A stretch of DNA of 64,000 nucleotides from Corynebacterium jeikeium (GCF_028609885.1 NZ_CP063195.1:2046001-2110000), one strand, 5' to 3'. Counted from the first letter of the stretch, positions 38,701 to 46,518 are shown. The notes: generated by a model not told the origin, from the sequence alone. Made by a program: numbers and translations.

Positions 38701-39182
38701 GGCATGTCGAGGCTCAGCTCCGCGCCGAATACCGTGGCGAGGTCCGCGTTACTCTCCGCCACCGCCGTAGCAAAGCGTGCCGCCCCATAGAAGCCGTCGC
38801 GATCCACGCACGCAAGCGCGCTTAGCCCCAGTTCACGGGCCGCCTCAACCATCTGCTCGGGCTGGCTCGCGCCACGCAGGAAGTTGTAGGCGCTGCAGGC
38901 GTGAAGTTCCGCGAAGGGGGTTGTTGCCTCTTTTTGTGACGCCCCCTCGGCCCCAGTGCCGCCCGCCTCCGCAGGGTCGAGAGACGTTGTGCGCTGCTGG
39001 CCTTCCCCCACTCCGACCGCGCGGAGATTCCGCAGCCCCGGTCCCCTGCCGGATAGCACGCTTTCAAGTTGCGCCCAGCTCAGCGGCCGCCCCTGGGAAA
39101 AGCTCCTGGATCGCGGCTTGCGTAGCGTGCGACGAGGCGCAGGGTTCGGCTCGCCAGCGGGATCGCGGGGTTCAACAGACAC
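35739..39182 (-). CDS. dnaE2: Error-prone DNA polymerase III alpha subunit DnaE2
   Basis: The C-family polymerase of the actinobacterial mutasome, inserting bases opposite damage under SOS control. GTG 39182 is chosen since a LexA box at 39193-39208 lies directly upstream; a longer frame would run through it. The 1147-residue product has the N-terminal PLSWAQLESVL segment, a PHP region, the catalytic PDIDLDIES and FDLLGLGMLEALHHAVD, SHSQSFASLVYYSAWFKYHYPAEF, and a C-terminal OB fold with RVAGVVTHRQRPATAGGVVFFGLEDE. The PHP metal site is altered: HAC (94-96) in place of HxH, and DRD in place of DHD. It lacks the beta-clamp and tau features of DnaE1. Confidence 0.94.
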   Translation of the reverse strand: MSVEPRDPAGEPNPAPRRTLRKPRSRSFSQGRPLSWAQLESVLSGRGPGLRNLRAVGVGEGQQRTTSLDPAEAGGTGAEGASQKEATTPFAELHACSAYNFLRGASQPEQMVEAARELGLSALACVDRDGFYGAARFATAVAESNADLATVFGAELSLDMPLTVLCKGREGYTRLSRVISDARMADPDKDSVRYPSLPQLAEAAGGHWLVLLDWRWADAQLVDLFGADNVVVELQHTMNPADADRNERLHALAVRHGLREIVSSAPTCATPKYSRLAGAKAALRERKDMAAAEPTTHPVGGSWLRSGEEMLQLAGDCEWLARAVETSVQVAEECAFTLDLVAPNLPHFPVPEGYTEMTWLRAITERGGAQRYGQRGSSAAANQAWATIDRELETIEQLGFPGYFLIVHDIVSFCHENNIFCQGRGSAANSAVCFALGITTVDAVASGLLFERFLSPERDGPPDIDLDIESGRREEAIQYVYSRYGRENAAQVANVITYRRRGATRDAGRALGYAPGQIDAWTRNPEQTPDAVQRLAEQMLDHPRHLGIHSGGMVICDRPIAQVVPTEWARMEGRSVVQWDKDDCAAVGLVKFDLLGLGMLEALHHAVDQVRAHRGREVELWRLDPTEPEVYAMLSRADAVGVFQVESRAQMSTLPRLKPRTFYDLVVEVALIRPGPIQGGSVHPYIRRRNGLEPVTFDHPCLEPALTKTLGIPLFQEQLMQMAVDAAGFSGAEADTLRRAMGSKRSPQKMERLKKRFYQGLEAKNGIRGAVADRLWDKIVAFASYGFPESHSQSFASLVYYSAWFKYHYPAEFCVALLRAQPMGFYSPQSLLADARRHGVEVLPVDVNASDVQVDAVVSLMTPPRTNRPTGVHGLGRGTGEPVGQIRLGLSGAGGVKGISAEVAERIVEARERIGRFTSVEDLSREAGLTVAHVEKLARAGALGSLGLTRRQAVWAAGVAATERPGMLPGTSGVHAPALPGMSAFEMVASELATTGVTTAEHPVHLLREYLDEWHLRPAPRGAHSGDTAPRGGAAVVTADSLLRVPDGARLRVAGVVTHRQRPATAGGVVFFGLEDETGLANIVVSQGLWARQRAIALNAKILVVRGIVHNAEGAATVTADLLEQVETQLRPAGEIAGAHAGSRDFR

Positions 39183-39192
39183 AGCGCGATTA

Positions 39193-39208
39193 TAGAACAC
39201 ATATTCTA
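39193..39208 (-). promoter_or_regulatory. LexA (SOS) box of dnaE2
   Basis: TAGAACACATATTCTA is palindromic in its outer arms (TAGAA / TTCTA) and matches the actinobacterial GAACN4GTTC-type SOS box with ATATTC in place of the right GTTC start. It lies ten bases upstream of the dnaE2 start. Together with the imuA' box it makes SOS control of the polymerase likely. Confidence 0.8.
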
Positions 39209-39257
39209 TTAACCACCAACGGGAGCAAACTCTCTTAAAACTAGTGGAAACTAAGAC

Positions 39258-39273
39258 TAGACTAAGTTGTTCA
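39258..39273 (+). promoter_or_regulatory. Possible McbR site upstream of metQ
   Basis: TAGACTAAGTTGTTCA keeps one perfect half-site of TAGAC-N6-GTCTA and three of five bases of the other. It lies 87 bp upstream of metQ, a methionine uptake gene that would fit the McbR regulon. The match is weaker than at metY. Confidence 0.35.
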
Positions 39274-39360
39274 TTCTGGTTTAGAGTGCTACTTTGATCG
39301 CACAGTTCAGCCCGGACATTCGCAAGAGCACCGGGCCCCATGACTATCCAGGAGGATCCC

Positions 39361-40221
39361 ATGTCCCTTCGCCGTAAAGTAGCAGCCGGTGTAGCTGCAG
39401 CAGTTATGGCCTTCAGCTTGACCGCCTGCGGCGGTGACGACGACACGATCAAGGTCGGCACCACCGACCAGGGCCAGAAGCAGTGGCAGGTGTTTGAGGA
39501 AAAGGCCAAGGAAGAAGGCCTGAACGTTGAACTGGTTCCGTTCGGCGACTACAGCCTGCCGAACCGCGCGCTGGCCGACGGCGAGATCGACGTCAACAAC
39601 TTCCAGCACCTGATGTTCCTGGCTGACTACAACGTCAACAACGACTCCAACCTGGTGCCGATCGGCGCTACCGAGATCATCCCGCTGGGCGTGTACTACC
39701 AGGACCACAGCGAGGTCAAGGACATCGAGGAAGCCGGCGAGGTTGCCATCCCGAACGACCCGACCAACCAGGGCCGCGCCCTGCACGTGCTGGCATCCGC
39801 CGGCCTGGTGAAGCTGAAGGACGACAAGATCCTGTCCCCCACCCCGGCTGACATCGACGAGGGCAAGTCCAAGGTCAAGGTCACCCCGGTGGACGCCGCC
39901 CAGACCGTGACCGCCTACAAGGACGGCACCCCGGCCGTCATCAACAACTCCTTCCTGGAGCGCGGCAACATCGACCCGAAGTCCGCCATCGTCGAGGATG
40001 ACCCGAAGGCAGAGGCCGCCAAGCCGTTCATCAACGCCTTCGTCACCACCGAGGAGAAGAAGGACGACGAGGATCTGAAGAAGCTCGTTGAGGTCTGGCA
40101 CTCCAAGGACGTTCAGGATGCACTGAACGAGCAGTCCAAGGGCACCTCCGTCCAGGTTCAGATGGGCCCGGAGGAACTGGATAAGGTTCTGAAGGACACC
40201 GAGGACCAGATCAAGAAGTAG
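39361..40221 (+). CDS. metQ: D-/L-methionine-binding lipoprotein
   Basis: Binds methionine outside the membrane for the MetNI importer. The start is ATG 39361, with a strong GGAGG six bases upstream, rather than the ATG 21 bases earlier. The 286-residue product has a lipobox ending TAC (MAFSLTACGG) near residue 22 and the NlpA/MetQ fold: IKVGTTDQGQKQWQVFEEKAKEEG, ELVPFGDYSLPNRALADGEIDVNNFQH, and IPNDPTNQGRALHVLASAGLVKL. It is first of the metQNI operon, 44 bp before metN. The divergent dnaE2 shares the upstream region. Confidence 0.94.
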   Translation: MSLRRKVAAGVAAAVMAFSLTACGGDDDTIKVGTTDQGQKQWQVFEEKAKEEGLNVELVPFGDYSLPNRALADGEIDVNNFQHLMFLADYNVNNDSNLVPIGATEIIPLGVYYQDHSEVKDIEEAGEVAIPNDPTNQGRALHVLASAGLVKLKDDKILSPTPADIDEGKSKVKVTPVDAAQTVTAYKDGTPAVINNSFLERGNIDPKSAIVEDDPKAEAAKPFINAFVTTEEKKDDEDLKKLVEVWHSKDVQDALNEQSKGTSVQVQMGPEELDKVLKDTEDQIKK

Positions 40222-40265
40222 GCCCAATCGGCACTACTAACCCCAACTCTCAAAAGAGGTTCCCT

Positions 40266-41369
40266 ATGGCGACAGACGCACAACCAAGCGTCGACCAGCC
40301 CAGCGCCGGCAGTACCGGCGCTGCCGGCAGTAGCGGCAGTACCGGCACGGAGATCGTCTTCCGCGACGTGACGAAGGTCTTCAAGCAGGGCAAGAAGGAA
40401 ATTCACGCCCTGCAGGACATCAACACGCAGATCGCGGCGGGCTCCATCGTTGGCATCATCGGCTACTCCGGCGCCGGCAAGTCCACCCTAGTCCGGCAGA
40501 TCAACGGCCTGGACCGCCCCACCAGCGGGCAGATCCTGCTGGACGGCCAGGACATCGTTCCCCTGCCGGAATCGCAGATGCGCAAGCTGCGCAGCGACAT
40601 CGGCATGATCTTCCAGCAGTTCAACCTGTTCTCCTCCCGCAATGTGGCAGGCAACGTCGCCTACCCACTGCGCCTGCAGGGCATGCCCAAGCAGCAGCGG
40701 GAAGAGCGCGTCAAGGAGCTGCTGGAGTTCGTCGGCCTGTCCGACAAGGGCAAGGCCTACCCGGAGCAGCTGTCCGGTGGCCAGAAGCAGCGCGTCGGCA
40801 TCGCCCGCGCGCTGGCCACCAACCCCAGCCTGCTGCTCGCCGACGAGGCCACCAGTGCGCTGGACCCCTCCACCACCCGCGACGTGCTGGAGCTGCTGCG
40901 TAAGGTGAACCGCGAGCTCGGCATCACCATCGTGGTGATCACCCACGAGATGGAGGTTGTGCGTTCCATCGCCGACTCCGTGATCGTGATGGAAAACGGC
41001 CGCATCGTGGAGCAGGGCAGCGTCTACGAGGTATTTTCCAACCCGCAGACGAAGACTGCCGCCAACTTCGTGGCCACCTCGCTGCGCAACACCCCCGACA
41101 TGGTCGAGGCGGAAGCACTGCAGTCCGAAAACGGTCGACTCTTCACTGTGACTATGGCTGAGGGAATCGGGTTTTTCGATGCCATCTCGAAGCTGTCCGC
41201 TGCAGGGGTGACGGTAAACATCGTCCACGGTGGCGTCACCACCCTCCAGAACCACAGTTTCGGCCGCCTTACCCTGCGCCTGACGGCCCACAATGCCGAC
41301 GGCGAGAAGGCGATCGAGGAGTTCCACAGCCACATGCAGGATTCCACCGAGATTGAGGAGATCCGATGA
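40266..41369 (+). CDS. metN: Methionine ABC importer ATPase
   Basis: Hydrolyses ATP to drive methionine uptake. After a Ser/Gly-rich N-terminal stretch of about 25 residues, the 367-residue protein shows Walker A GYSGAGKST near residue 66, Q-loop FQQFNLF, signature LSGGQKQR, Walker B LLLADEATSALDP and the switch HEMEVV. A C-terminal NIL domain (about 285-365; LFTVTMAEGIGFFDAISKLSAAGVTVNIVHGG) is the sensor that inhibits transport when methionine is bound. The stop overlaps the metI start by four bases, so translation is coupled. Confidence 0.96.
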   Translation: MATDAQPSVDQPSAGSTGAAGSSGSTGTEIVFRDVTKVFKQGKKEIHALQDINTQIAAGSIVGIIGYSGAGKSTLVRQINGLDRPTSGQILLDGQDIVPLPESQMRKLRSDIGMIFQQFNLFSSRNVAGNVAYPLRLQGMPKQQREERVKELLEFVGLSDKGKAYPEQLSGGQKQRVGIARALATNPSLLLADEATSALDPSTTRDVLELLRKVNRELGITIVVITHEMEVVRSIADSVIVMENGRIVEQGSVYEVFSNPQTKTAANFVATSLRNTPDMVEAEALQSENGRLFTVTMAEGIGFFDAISKLSAAGVTVNIVHGGVTTLQNHSFGRLTLRLTAHNADGEKAIEEFHSHMQDSTEIEEIR

Positions 41370-42046
41370 ACACGATGACCCTCGCACAAATGGATTGGGA
41401 CCGCTACGGCGATACGTTCCAGAAGGCGATTTTCGAGACGCTGTACATGGTCTCGATCACGCTGCTGATCTCCTCGGTACTGGGCCTGATCATCGGCCTG
41501 CTGCTATACACCACCCGCAAGGGCGGCATTCTGCAGAACCGGGTGGTCTACTGGATCACGAACTTCCTGGTGAACTTCATCCGCCCGATCCCGTTCATCA
41601 TCTTGCTGACGGCAATCGGCCCGCTGACGGACCTGGTGGTGCAGAGCCGTATCGGTACGGAAGCGGCCATCGTCGGCATGGTTGTCGCCGCCACCTTCGG
41701 CGCTGCGCGTATTTTCGAGCAGAACCTGGTGGCGATCGACCCGGGCGTGATCGAGGCCGCCAAGGCGATGGGTGCCTCGCCGCTGAAGATCATCTTCACG
41801 GTGATCATCCCCGAGGCACTGGGCCCGCTGATCCTGGGCTTCACCTTCATGTTCATCGCCATCGTGGATATGTCCGCCATGGCCGGTTACATCGGTGCAG
41901 GTGGTCTGGGTGACTTCGCGATTGTCTACGGTTACCGCTCGTTTAATGACGCCGTCACGTGGACGACCGTGGCAGTGATCATCGTGATCGTGCAGATCGC
42001 GCAGCTGGGCGGAAACTGGCTGTCGAAGAAGATCATGCGCCGCTAG
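41366..42046 (+). CDS. metI: Methionine ABC importer permease
   Basis: Forms the membrane channel of the MetQNI system. The 226-residue protein has five hydrophobic segments, beginning TLYMVSITLLISSVLGLIIGLLLY, and NFLVNFIRPIPFIILLTAIGPLTDLVV. The EAA loop for contact with MetN is readable as EAAKAMGASPLKIIFTVIIPEAL. The C-terminal GYIGAGGLGDFAIVYGYRSFND is typical of MetI. It is the last gene of the operon and is followed by a long terminator. Confidence 0.95.
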   Translation: MNTMTLAQMDWDRYGDTFQKAIFETLYMVSITLLISSVLGLIIGLLLYTTRKGGILQNRVVYWITNFLVNFIRPIPFIILLTAIGPLTDLVVQSRIGTEAAIVGMVVAATFGAARIFEQNLVAIDPGVIEAAKAMGASPLKIIFTVIIPEALGPLILGFTFMFIAIVDMSAMAGYIGAGGLGDFAIVYGYRSFNDAVTWTTVAVIIVIVQIAQLGGNWLSKKIMRR

Positions 42047-42068
42047 GCAGTACGCGCTGCTAGAGAGC

Positions 42069-42116
42069 ACGAAACCCCGGGCTAGTTCAGTTCAATGAAT
42101 TAGCCCGGGGTTTCGT
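42069..42116. terminator. Bidirectional terminator between metI and the sucrase-like gene
   Basis: A perfect 16-bp stem (ACGAAACCCCGGGCTA / TAGCCCGGGGTTTCGT) with a 16-nt loop lies between the two convergent stop codons, 22 bp after metI and 8 bp before the end of the minus-strand gene. The arms carry A/T ends on both sides, so it can end both transcripts. Confidence 0.88.
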
Positions 42117-42123
42117 CGTGCGT

Positions 42124-43164
42124 TTAGAATTCCGCGACCCACGTCACGGTCTGCTTGGGCTTCTTGCCGCAGGAGGGAACGGAGGTTCCGCCTGGGTGCG
42201 CGCTCAGGCGAACCGTGATTTCTTGTTCTGCGCCGGCTGCTGAGTTCGCATCTGTGCCCACTTCTGGATTCGCTTCCGTGCCCGCTTCTGGGCGAATGGT
42301 TACGACGCGCACCTCGGTGGCGGAGTCTGCGTCTCCGGCCGCTTCCGGCTTGGTCACGCGCATGCTGGCGAGCTTGACGTGGCGACCTTCGCTGGCCAGC
42401 TTCTCCGCCACGGCCAGTTCCGCGACCTGGCCAACTGGATCCCAGACCCCGCGGCCGCGGCAGCCCTCCAGCCACAGCTCGCCTTGCTTGGCGCGCTCCA
42501 GCATGCTGCTGGCACCCGTGGTGCCGAGCTGGCCGTAGGAGTAGTTGTGGGGCAGCAGGATCATGGAGGGGGCGAAGCGGTGCCCCTTGGTGTGGGAGGA
42601 TTCCCAGACCATCTGGCCGTACTTGGCGGTGAGCTCGTCGGCTACCGGACGGCCGAAAACCGCGCAGCACTTGTCGCGCTTGCCGTGGGTGCACACCAGC
42701 AGCAGTGGACCGTCGATGCGCTGGCCACCGGCGGCGCCGGGGGCGCTGAGGTCGAGATCCAGCAGCGCTTCGGGGCCAGAGACTTGCAGGCTTTCGAGGA
42801 TGGGCGTGGGGTCGTCGCCGTAGCCTTCGGCCCAGCTGATGTAGAGCTGCCGGGTGGAACTGGCTGCGCGCTGCTGGCCTTCGCGGCCGGGGCGGCGGAT
42901 GAACTGCAGCTGGGCGCCGTTGTCCTTGAGGAACTTCTCAACTTTTTCGGTGAGCTCCTCCCCTAGCGCGGTGCCGTCGAGAATGTCGTGACCCCAGTTG
43001 GTGACGAACTCGAGGGCGAGAATGATCTTGCCCGGCTTGGCGGTGCCGGGAAGGGCCTCGTCGGTCTGCTGGGAGCACATGTCCGCGTAGATTCCGCCGG
43101 AGGTCTGAGTGGCGGGCTGCCCGGTTTCGGGCTGTCCGGCCTGCGCGTTTCTAGTTGTAGGCAT
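42124..43164 (-). CDS. Sucrase/ferredoxin-like family protein
   Basis: A 346-residue protein of the sucrase/ferredoxin-like family, thioredoxin-fold proteins thought to carry a [2Fe-2S] cluster. Cysteines are visible in MCSQQ near residue 26, in the family motif LLVCTHGKRDKCCAVFGRPVADEL, and in WLEGCRGRG. HTKGHRFAPSMILLPHNYSYGQL is also family-typical. The true substrate is unknown; the name comes from an early assignment. The start is ATG 43164, lying inside a perfect 20-bp palindrome. Frames starting upstream would overlap imuB. The C-terminal part (about 255-335) is an acidic, low-complexity, Ala/Glu-rich region. Confidence 0.85.
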   Translation of the reverse strand: MPTTRNAQAGQPETGQPATQTSGGIYADMCSQQTDEALPGTAKPGKIILALEFVTNWGHDILDGTALGEELTEKVEKFLKDNGAQLQFIRRPGREGQQRAASSTRQLYISWAEGYGDDPTPILESLQVSGPEALLDLDLSAPGAAGGQRIDGPLLLVCTHGKRDKCCAVFGRPVADELTAKYGQMVWESSHTKGHRFAPSMILLPHNYSYGQLGTTGASSMLERAKQGELWLEGCRGRGVWDPVGQVAELAVAEKLASEGRHVKLASMRVTKPEAAGDADSATEVRVVTIRPEAGTEANPEVGTDANSAAGAEQEITVRLSAHPGGTSVPSCGKKPKQTVTWVAEF

Positions 43165-43173
43165 GCCTACAAC
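43154..43173. promoter_or_regulatory. Perfect 20-bp palindrome over the start of the sucrase-like gene
   Basis: GTTGTAGGCATGCCTACAAC is a perfect inverted repeat whose centre GCATGC contains the start codon of the minus-strand gene. Its length and symmetry suit an operator for a homodimeric repressor, or a translation-blocking fold. It does not fit the LexA, McbR or DtxR spacing. Confidence 0.65.
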
Positions 43174-43201
43174 AGTACCAAGTTGGAAGCTGCAGGCGGG
43201 G

Positions 43202-45034
43202 CTAATAAGTCGCTTCGATCCGCCACTGCTTCCCTTTGCACACCAGCAGGAATGCGTGGTCTTTGGGGGCGCCTTTGTGGTGTCCGCTGTGGGGCTCACT
43301 ATGGGTTTCCTCGCGGGCTGCGATCTGCAGCCGGGCGTAGCGCTTCCCCTCGGCCCACCAGTGCTCGTCGACCGGCCAGGGGCCGGCCCATCCGGTGATG
43401 CGGAGCCGCCGGGCACCCCAGCGCAGGGTTTCCGGCGGGGAGCTCATCAGCCCGCGGCCGGTGACGTACACGGCATCACCGTGGCGGTCCAGCAGCGCCA
43501 GGCGTGCTGCTGGGTGGGCAGTGCTGGGGTTGCGCTCGCTGGGGCCACGGCCACCGGAGTTGCGACCGCTGGCACCGGGGGTGCCATCATCACTGGTCGG
43601 CGAGCCGATCAGCCCTGGCAGAGGGGGCAACAGCTGCCCTTCCCATTGGCGGGTCGGCAGGGCGGTTACCTCCTCCGGGTCGTCCTCGCCATAGGGCACG
43701 GTGGCGATACGGCGAGCTACGGCACGGCCTCCGCGGTGGATGGGACGAAGCACGCGGTTCATGCCGATCAGTGCTTGCGCCCGCCCGGCGGCGGCACGTG
43801 CGGCGCGGATGCCTTCATCTGGCCCGCCCCACAGTGGCGCGGCCAGGCTGCCCGCCGGGACAGTCTCCACGGGTACGAGTTCGATACACGTCACCCCGAC
43901 GGTGTTGTCCGCCCAGTCGGACACGTCGACCACGCCGGTCTCTCCATCGACTCCGCCCTGCCCGTCGCTGTGCGCACCCTCTCCGCTAATCGTCCCCGCC
44001 CTGGCGCGCAGTCGGGTTAGCCAGCCGTCGAGCTGCCAGCGCACCCGCTGGGCTGTGTCCTGTTCCGAGAGCGGTTCGCGACAGCGCCACAGTCTCTCGA
44101 TGACAGTCGGCCCGGTGTATCCCACCGGGGGTTCCAGGTAGGCTCGCACAGCCAAACGCAGGCAGGCCTCGCCAGCTGCGAAGAGCTTGTTGTGCAGCGC
44201 AGTGGCCACGTGCCGGGCAATGAATGCGGCGGTTTCTGTACGTGCGATGGGCTCATCGGCCTCATAGCGCAGCTCTAGGTCTTCCCGTTGCCGCCGGGGT
44301 GCCACATCCCGGTCGACGTGCCCGCTGGCGATGCGGTGCCACTCCACGGCCTCCTGCCCGAAGCGCGCGGCCACGTCCGCGCGCGGCAACCCAGCAAAAT
44401 CGCGCATCGTACGCAGCCCCAGCTGCTGCAAGGTGGCGCTGAGGTGTGCCGGGGCGCGCAGCTCCGGTTCGATGCTCAGCACGCTGATCGGCAACCCCGC
44501 GATGAACTCCGCACCCCCTCCCACAGGAATGCTCTTGCCCAGCCGGGCCGCCCAGACCGCCGAGACCAAGTCATCGGCCACGCCGGCCAGGCAGTCGGCG
44601 TGTAACCGCGCGGCGGCATCCAGCAGTTTCTCCACCGCGTTGGCCTCGTCGCCGTAGTACCTGGCTAGCGCGTCCACCGGGAAGGCCAGCAGTCCGGGGC
44701 GTAGGGTCTCCACGACTGCGCTGACGTCCTGAAGCGCGGCCAGCACGTCCTCGTGCACGGAGGCCTGCCGGGTGGGATCGTCCGCCGCGACGTTCAGCTG
44801 CGGGTACGCCGCCAGCGCGTGCCGCTGCTTCATGCCGATCCTGATCCCCTGGGCGCGCGCGGCCGCATTGCAGGCCAGCACCCGGTAATCGGCGATCACC
44901 GCGGCGGGCGCCAGCACGTCCCACCCGCGCGACTGAGCCTGGACGTACACCGGCCAATCTGGGAACCACAGCACCGCCACCCGCCTATTGTGGGTCGCAG
45001 GCGCCGCCCGCACCACGCTATCCGGAGTGCGCAT
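43202..45034 (-). CDS. imuB: ImuB, Y-family polymerase-like mutasome subunit
   Basis: Adapter of the ImuA'-ImuB-DnaE2 mutagenesis complex, carrying the fold but not the activity of Y-family polymerases. The 610-residue protein starts RRVAVLWFPDWPVYVQAQ near residue 16, followed by the palm-like DALARYYGDEANAVEKLLDAAARL, LGLRTMRDFAGLPRADVAARFG (helix-hairpin-helix-like), and a little-finger region. Clusters GVTCIELVPVETVPAGSLAAPLWG and the long C-terminal tail are typical of ImuB. It overlaps imuA' by 17 bases, so translation is coupled, and shares its LexA box. Confidence 0.9.
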   Translation of the reverse strand: MRTPDSVVRAAPATHNRRVAVLWFPDWPVYVQAQSRGWDVLAPAAVIADYRVLACNAAARAQGIRIGMKQRHALAAYPQLNVAADDPTRQASVHEDVLAALQDVSAVVETLRPGLLAFPVDALARYYGDEANAVEKLLDAAARLHADCLAGVADDLVSAVWAARLGKSIPVGGGAEFIAGLPISVLSIEPELRAPAHLSATLQQLGLRTMRDFAGLPRADVAARFGQEAVEWHRIASGHVDRDVAPRRQREDLELRYEADEPIARTETAAFIARHVATALHNKLFAAGEACLRLAVRAYLEPPVGYTGPTVIERLWRCREPLSEQDTAQRVRWQLDGWLTRLRARAGTISGEGAHSDGQGGVDGETGVVDVSDWADNTVGVTCIELVPVETVPAGSLAAPLWGGPDEGIRAARAAAGRAQALIGMNRVLRPIHRGGRAVARRIATVPYGEDDPEEVTALPTRQWEGQLLPPLPGLIGSPTSDDGTPGASGRNSGGRGPSERNPSTAHPAARLALLDRHGDAVYVTGRGLMSSPPETLRWGARRLRITGWAGPWPVDEHWWAEGKRYARLQIAAREETHSEPHSGHHKGAPKDHAFLLVCKGKQWRIEATY

Positions 45035-45860
45035 GTGCCGTATCCTCTGTATCCGCTGTGCCCACTGTGCCCGCTGTGCCCGCTACGCTCTCTGCACCAA
45101 TCGTCGCCCGCACCGCACTCGGCGGCTGAGCCTTACCCCACACGCGCCCCGCGACCTCCACGGCACGGATGCGCCCACTCCCGCGACACAGCCCCAGCAC
45201 ACCGCATACCTGCAGCTCTACGTGCATCCTGGCCTGCGGCCACGCCTTTCCACACACCAGCAAAGCGCACTCGCTCTTCCGCAGCCGCGCCTCCACAGGT
45301 CGCGCGAAAGTCGGAGTTACGGAACCACCACTACTCCGTCCCCCCTGTCCGCTCTGCCCGCCCTGCTTGCCTAACTGTCCGCCCGCCGCAAACAGCACCA
45401 CATCCATCCCTTCCACCAGCGTGCCCAGCACCGCCGCCGTGTGCGGGGTGGAATCCGGCACCAGCACCAGCCGTTCCACGTTGCCGCCGGCAGCCGCCAC
45501 CGCCGCGATCGCCAGCCGCGGATAATCGACCACCGCCACACACATCCCCTGCGCCGTCAGGTGCGCCAGCACATCCACCAGCACCGCCGGGCAATCCGAA
45601 ATCTGCGTCGCCTGCCCACGCGCCACCCCGCCACCCGGCAGGTGCTCGGCCAGCCACGCCGGAACCGGCGCGACGCGCACGCTGTCTCTTCTTTGTGCTT
45701 CTTTTCTTTGTGACGCCCCCTTCCCCGCCGGTGCCGATCCCAGCACCGCCGCACTCGAAGCGCTGGCCATCGGAGCTCCCCCGGATTCGATCTGCTGCAT
45801 CTTGCGCCGCAAGCTGGCAATCGTTGCCTGCGCCGCAGATTCTCCTGCAGACTGCGCCAT
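45018..45860 (-). CDS. imuA: ImuA', RecA-like mutasome accessory protein
   Basis: RecA-fold accessory of the actinobacterial mutasome, required with ImuB for DnaE2-dependent mutagenesis. ATG 45860 is chosen over one 36 bases earlier since a strong GGGAGG lies nine bases before it. The 280-residue protein has IASLRRKMQQIESGG at the N-terminus, a RecA-like core (MCVAVVDYPRLAIAAVAAAGGNVERLVLVPDS, VVLFAAGG) with no complete Walker A, and a C-terminal VAGRVWGKAQPPSA region. The Gly/Ser-rich tail is uneven in length within the family. It lies behind a LexA box. Confidence 0.82.
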   Translation of the reverse strand: MAQSAGESAAQATIASLRRKMQQIESGGAPMASASSAAVLGSAPAGKGASQRKEAQRRDSVRVAPVPAWLAEHLPGGGVARGQATQISDCPAVLVDVLAHLTAQGMCVAVVDYPRLAIAAVAAAGGNVERLVLVPDSTPHTAAVLGTLVEGMDVVLFAAGGQLGKQGGQSGQGGRSSGGSVTPTFARPVEARLRKSECALLVCGKAWPQARMHVELQVCGVLGLCRGSGRIRAVEVAGRVWGKAQPPSAVRATIGAESVAGTAGTVGTADTEDTAHAHSG

Positions 45861-45942
45861 GGGTTGCCACCTCCCTTCCCTTTTTCGACACCGCATGTTC
45901 TATCAGCGTCCATGTACAGGACTACTCCGCACACAACACATA

Positions 45943-45960
45943 TTAGAACACGTGTTCTAA
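45943..45960 (-). promoter_or_regulatory. LexA (SOS) box of imuA'-imuB
   Basis: TTAGAACACGTGTTCTAA is a perfect 18-bp palindrome containing GAACACGTGTTC, an excellent match to the actinobacterial SOS box. It lies 83 bp upstream of imuA' on the minus strand and 108 bp upstream of the plus-strand gene at 46068, so it could affect both. Confidence 0.92.
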
Positions 45961-46067
45961 CTCGATGGGGTCAAATATATCCTTCCCCGAGCAGCAGCGT
46001 CAAGCGCAGAAACAAAGACGCAGGTTGAAAGGGGCGGAGAAGGTGGCGTCACCTAAAATGGGCAACC

Positions 46068-46490
46068 ATGAGCCCAACAAACCGCAACGAGCCCGTCATC
46101 GCCCCGCCCACGCCCGTGCGCGCCGCCGCCTCGGTACTCTTCGGCCTGGCAGTGGGCATTATGGTCGCGCCGCTCGCGCCCGGCTTTCAAGTGATCGTGC
46201 TGATCCTCAACGTCGGCGCGGCACTACTCCTGACGTTTAGCCACCCTTACCGCCGACAGGTACGCGCAGAGGTGGAAAAGCGTGGCGAGCGCTACCGCAC
46301 CAGCGCAGCGCAGGTCGCACCCCTGTTCCCACTATGGATCGCACTGATGGCGCTCCCGCTACTGAATACGCGCTCGTGGGTCCTCATGGCCATCATGTGG
46401 GTCATCGCCAGCGCGTACACCTGGTTCATCTACCCACACATCGACGGCACCGCGCACATCAAGCCGATCGACAAAACCAAGAAGAAGTAG
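46068..46490 (+). CDS. Small membrane protein of unknown function
   Basis: A 140-residue protein with a short cytoplasmic start and two pairs of hydrophobic segments at about 17-36 and 40-57, then 83-100 and 104-122, separated by a charged loop (HPYRRQVRAEVEKRGERYRTS). The tail is basic (KPIDKTKKK). The YPHIDGTAHIKPI ending is the only unusual motif. No ribosome site is strong. It lies divergent from imuA', sharing the LexA-box region, and is followed by a strong terminator that also serves the convergent gene. Function unknown. Confidence 0.7.
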   Translation: MSPTNRNEPVIAPPTPVRAAASVLFGLAVGIMVAPLAPGFQVIVLILNVGAALLLTFSHPYRRQVRAEVEKRGERYRTSAAQVAPLFPLWIALMALPLLNTRSWVLMAIMWVIASAYTWFIYPHIDGTAHIKPIDKTKKK

Positions 46491-46518
46491 CGCTCAAAGA
46501 GCACTGCGCGCAAGCAAA

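Noticed and set aside
39182..39509. Longer N-terminus of DnaE2 starting at 39509
   Set aside because: It would read through the LexA box and the shared upstream region of metQ, and has no family similarity.
42124..43416. Longer start of the sucrase-like protein at 43416
   Set aside because: The additional 84 residues are Pro/Ser/Gly low complexity that is an antisense-type reading of the end of imuB; ATG 43164 begins the recognisable protein.
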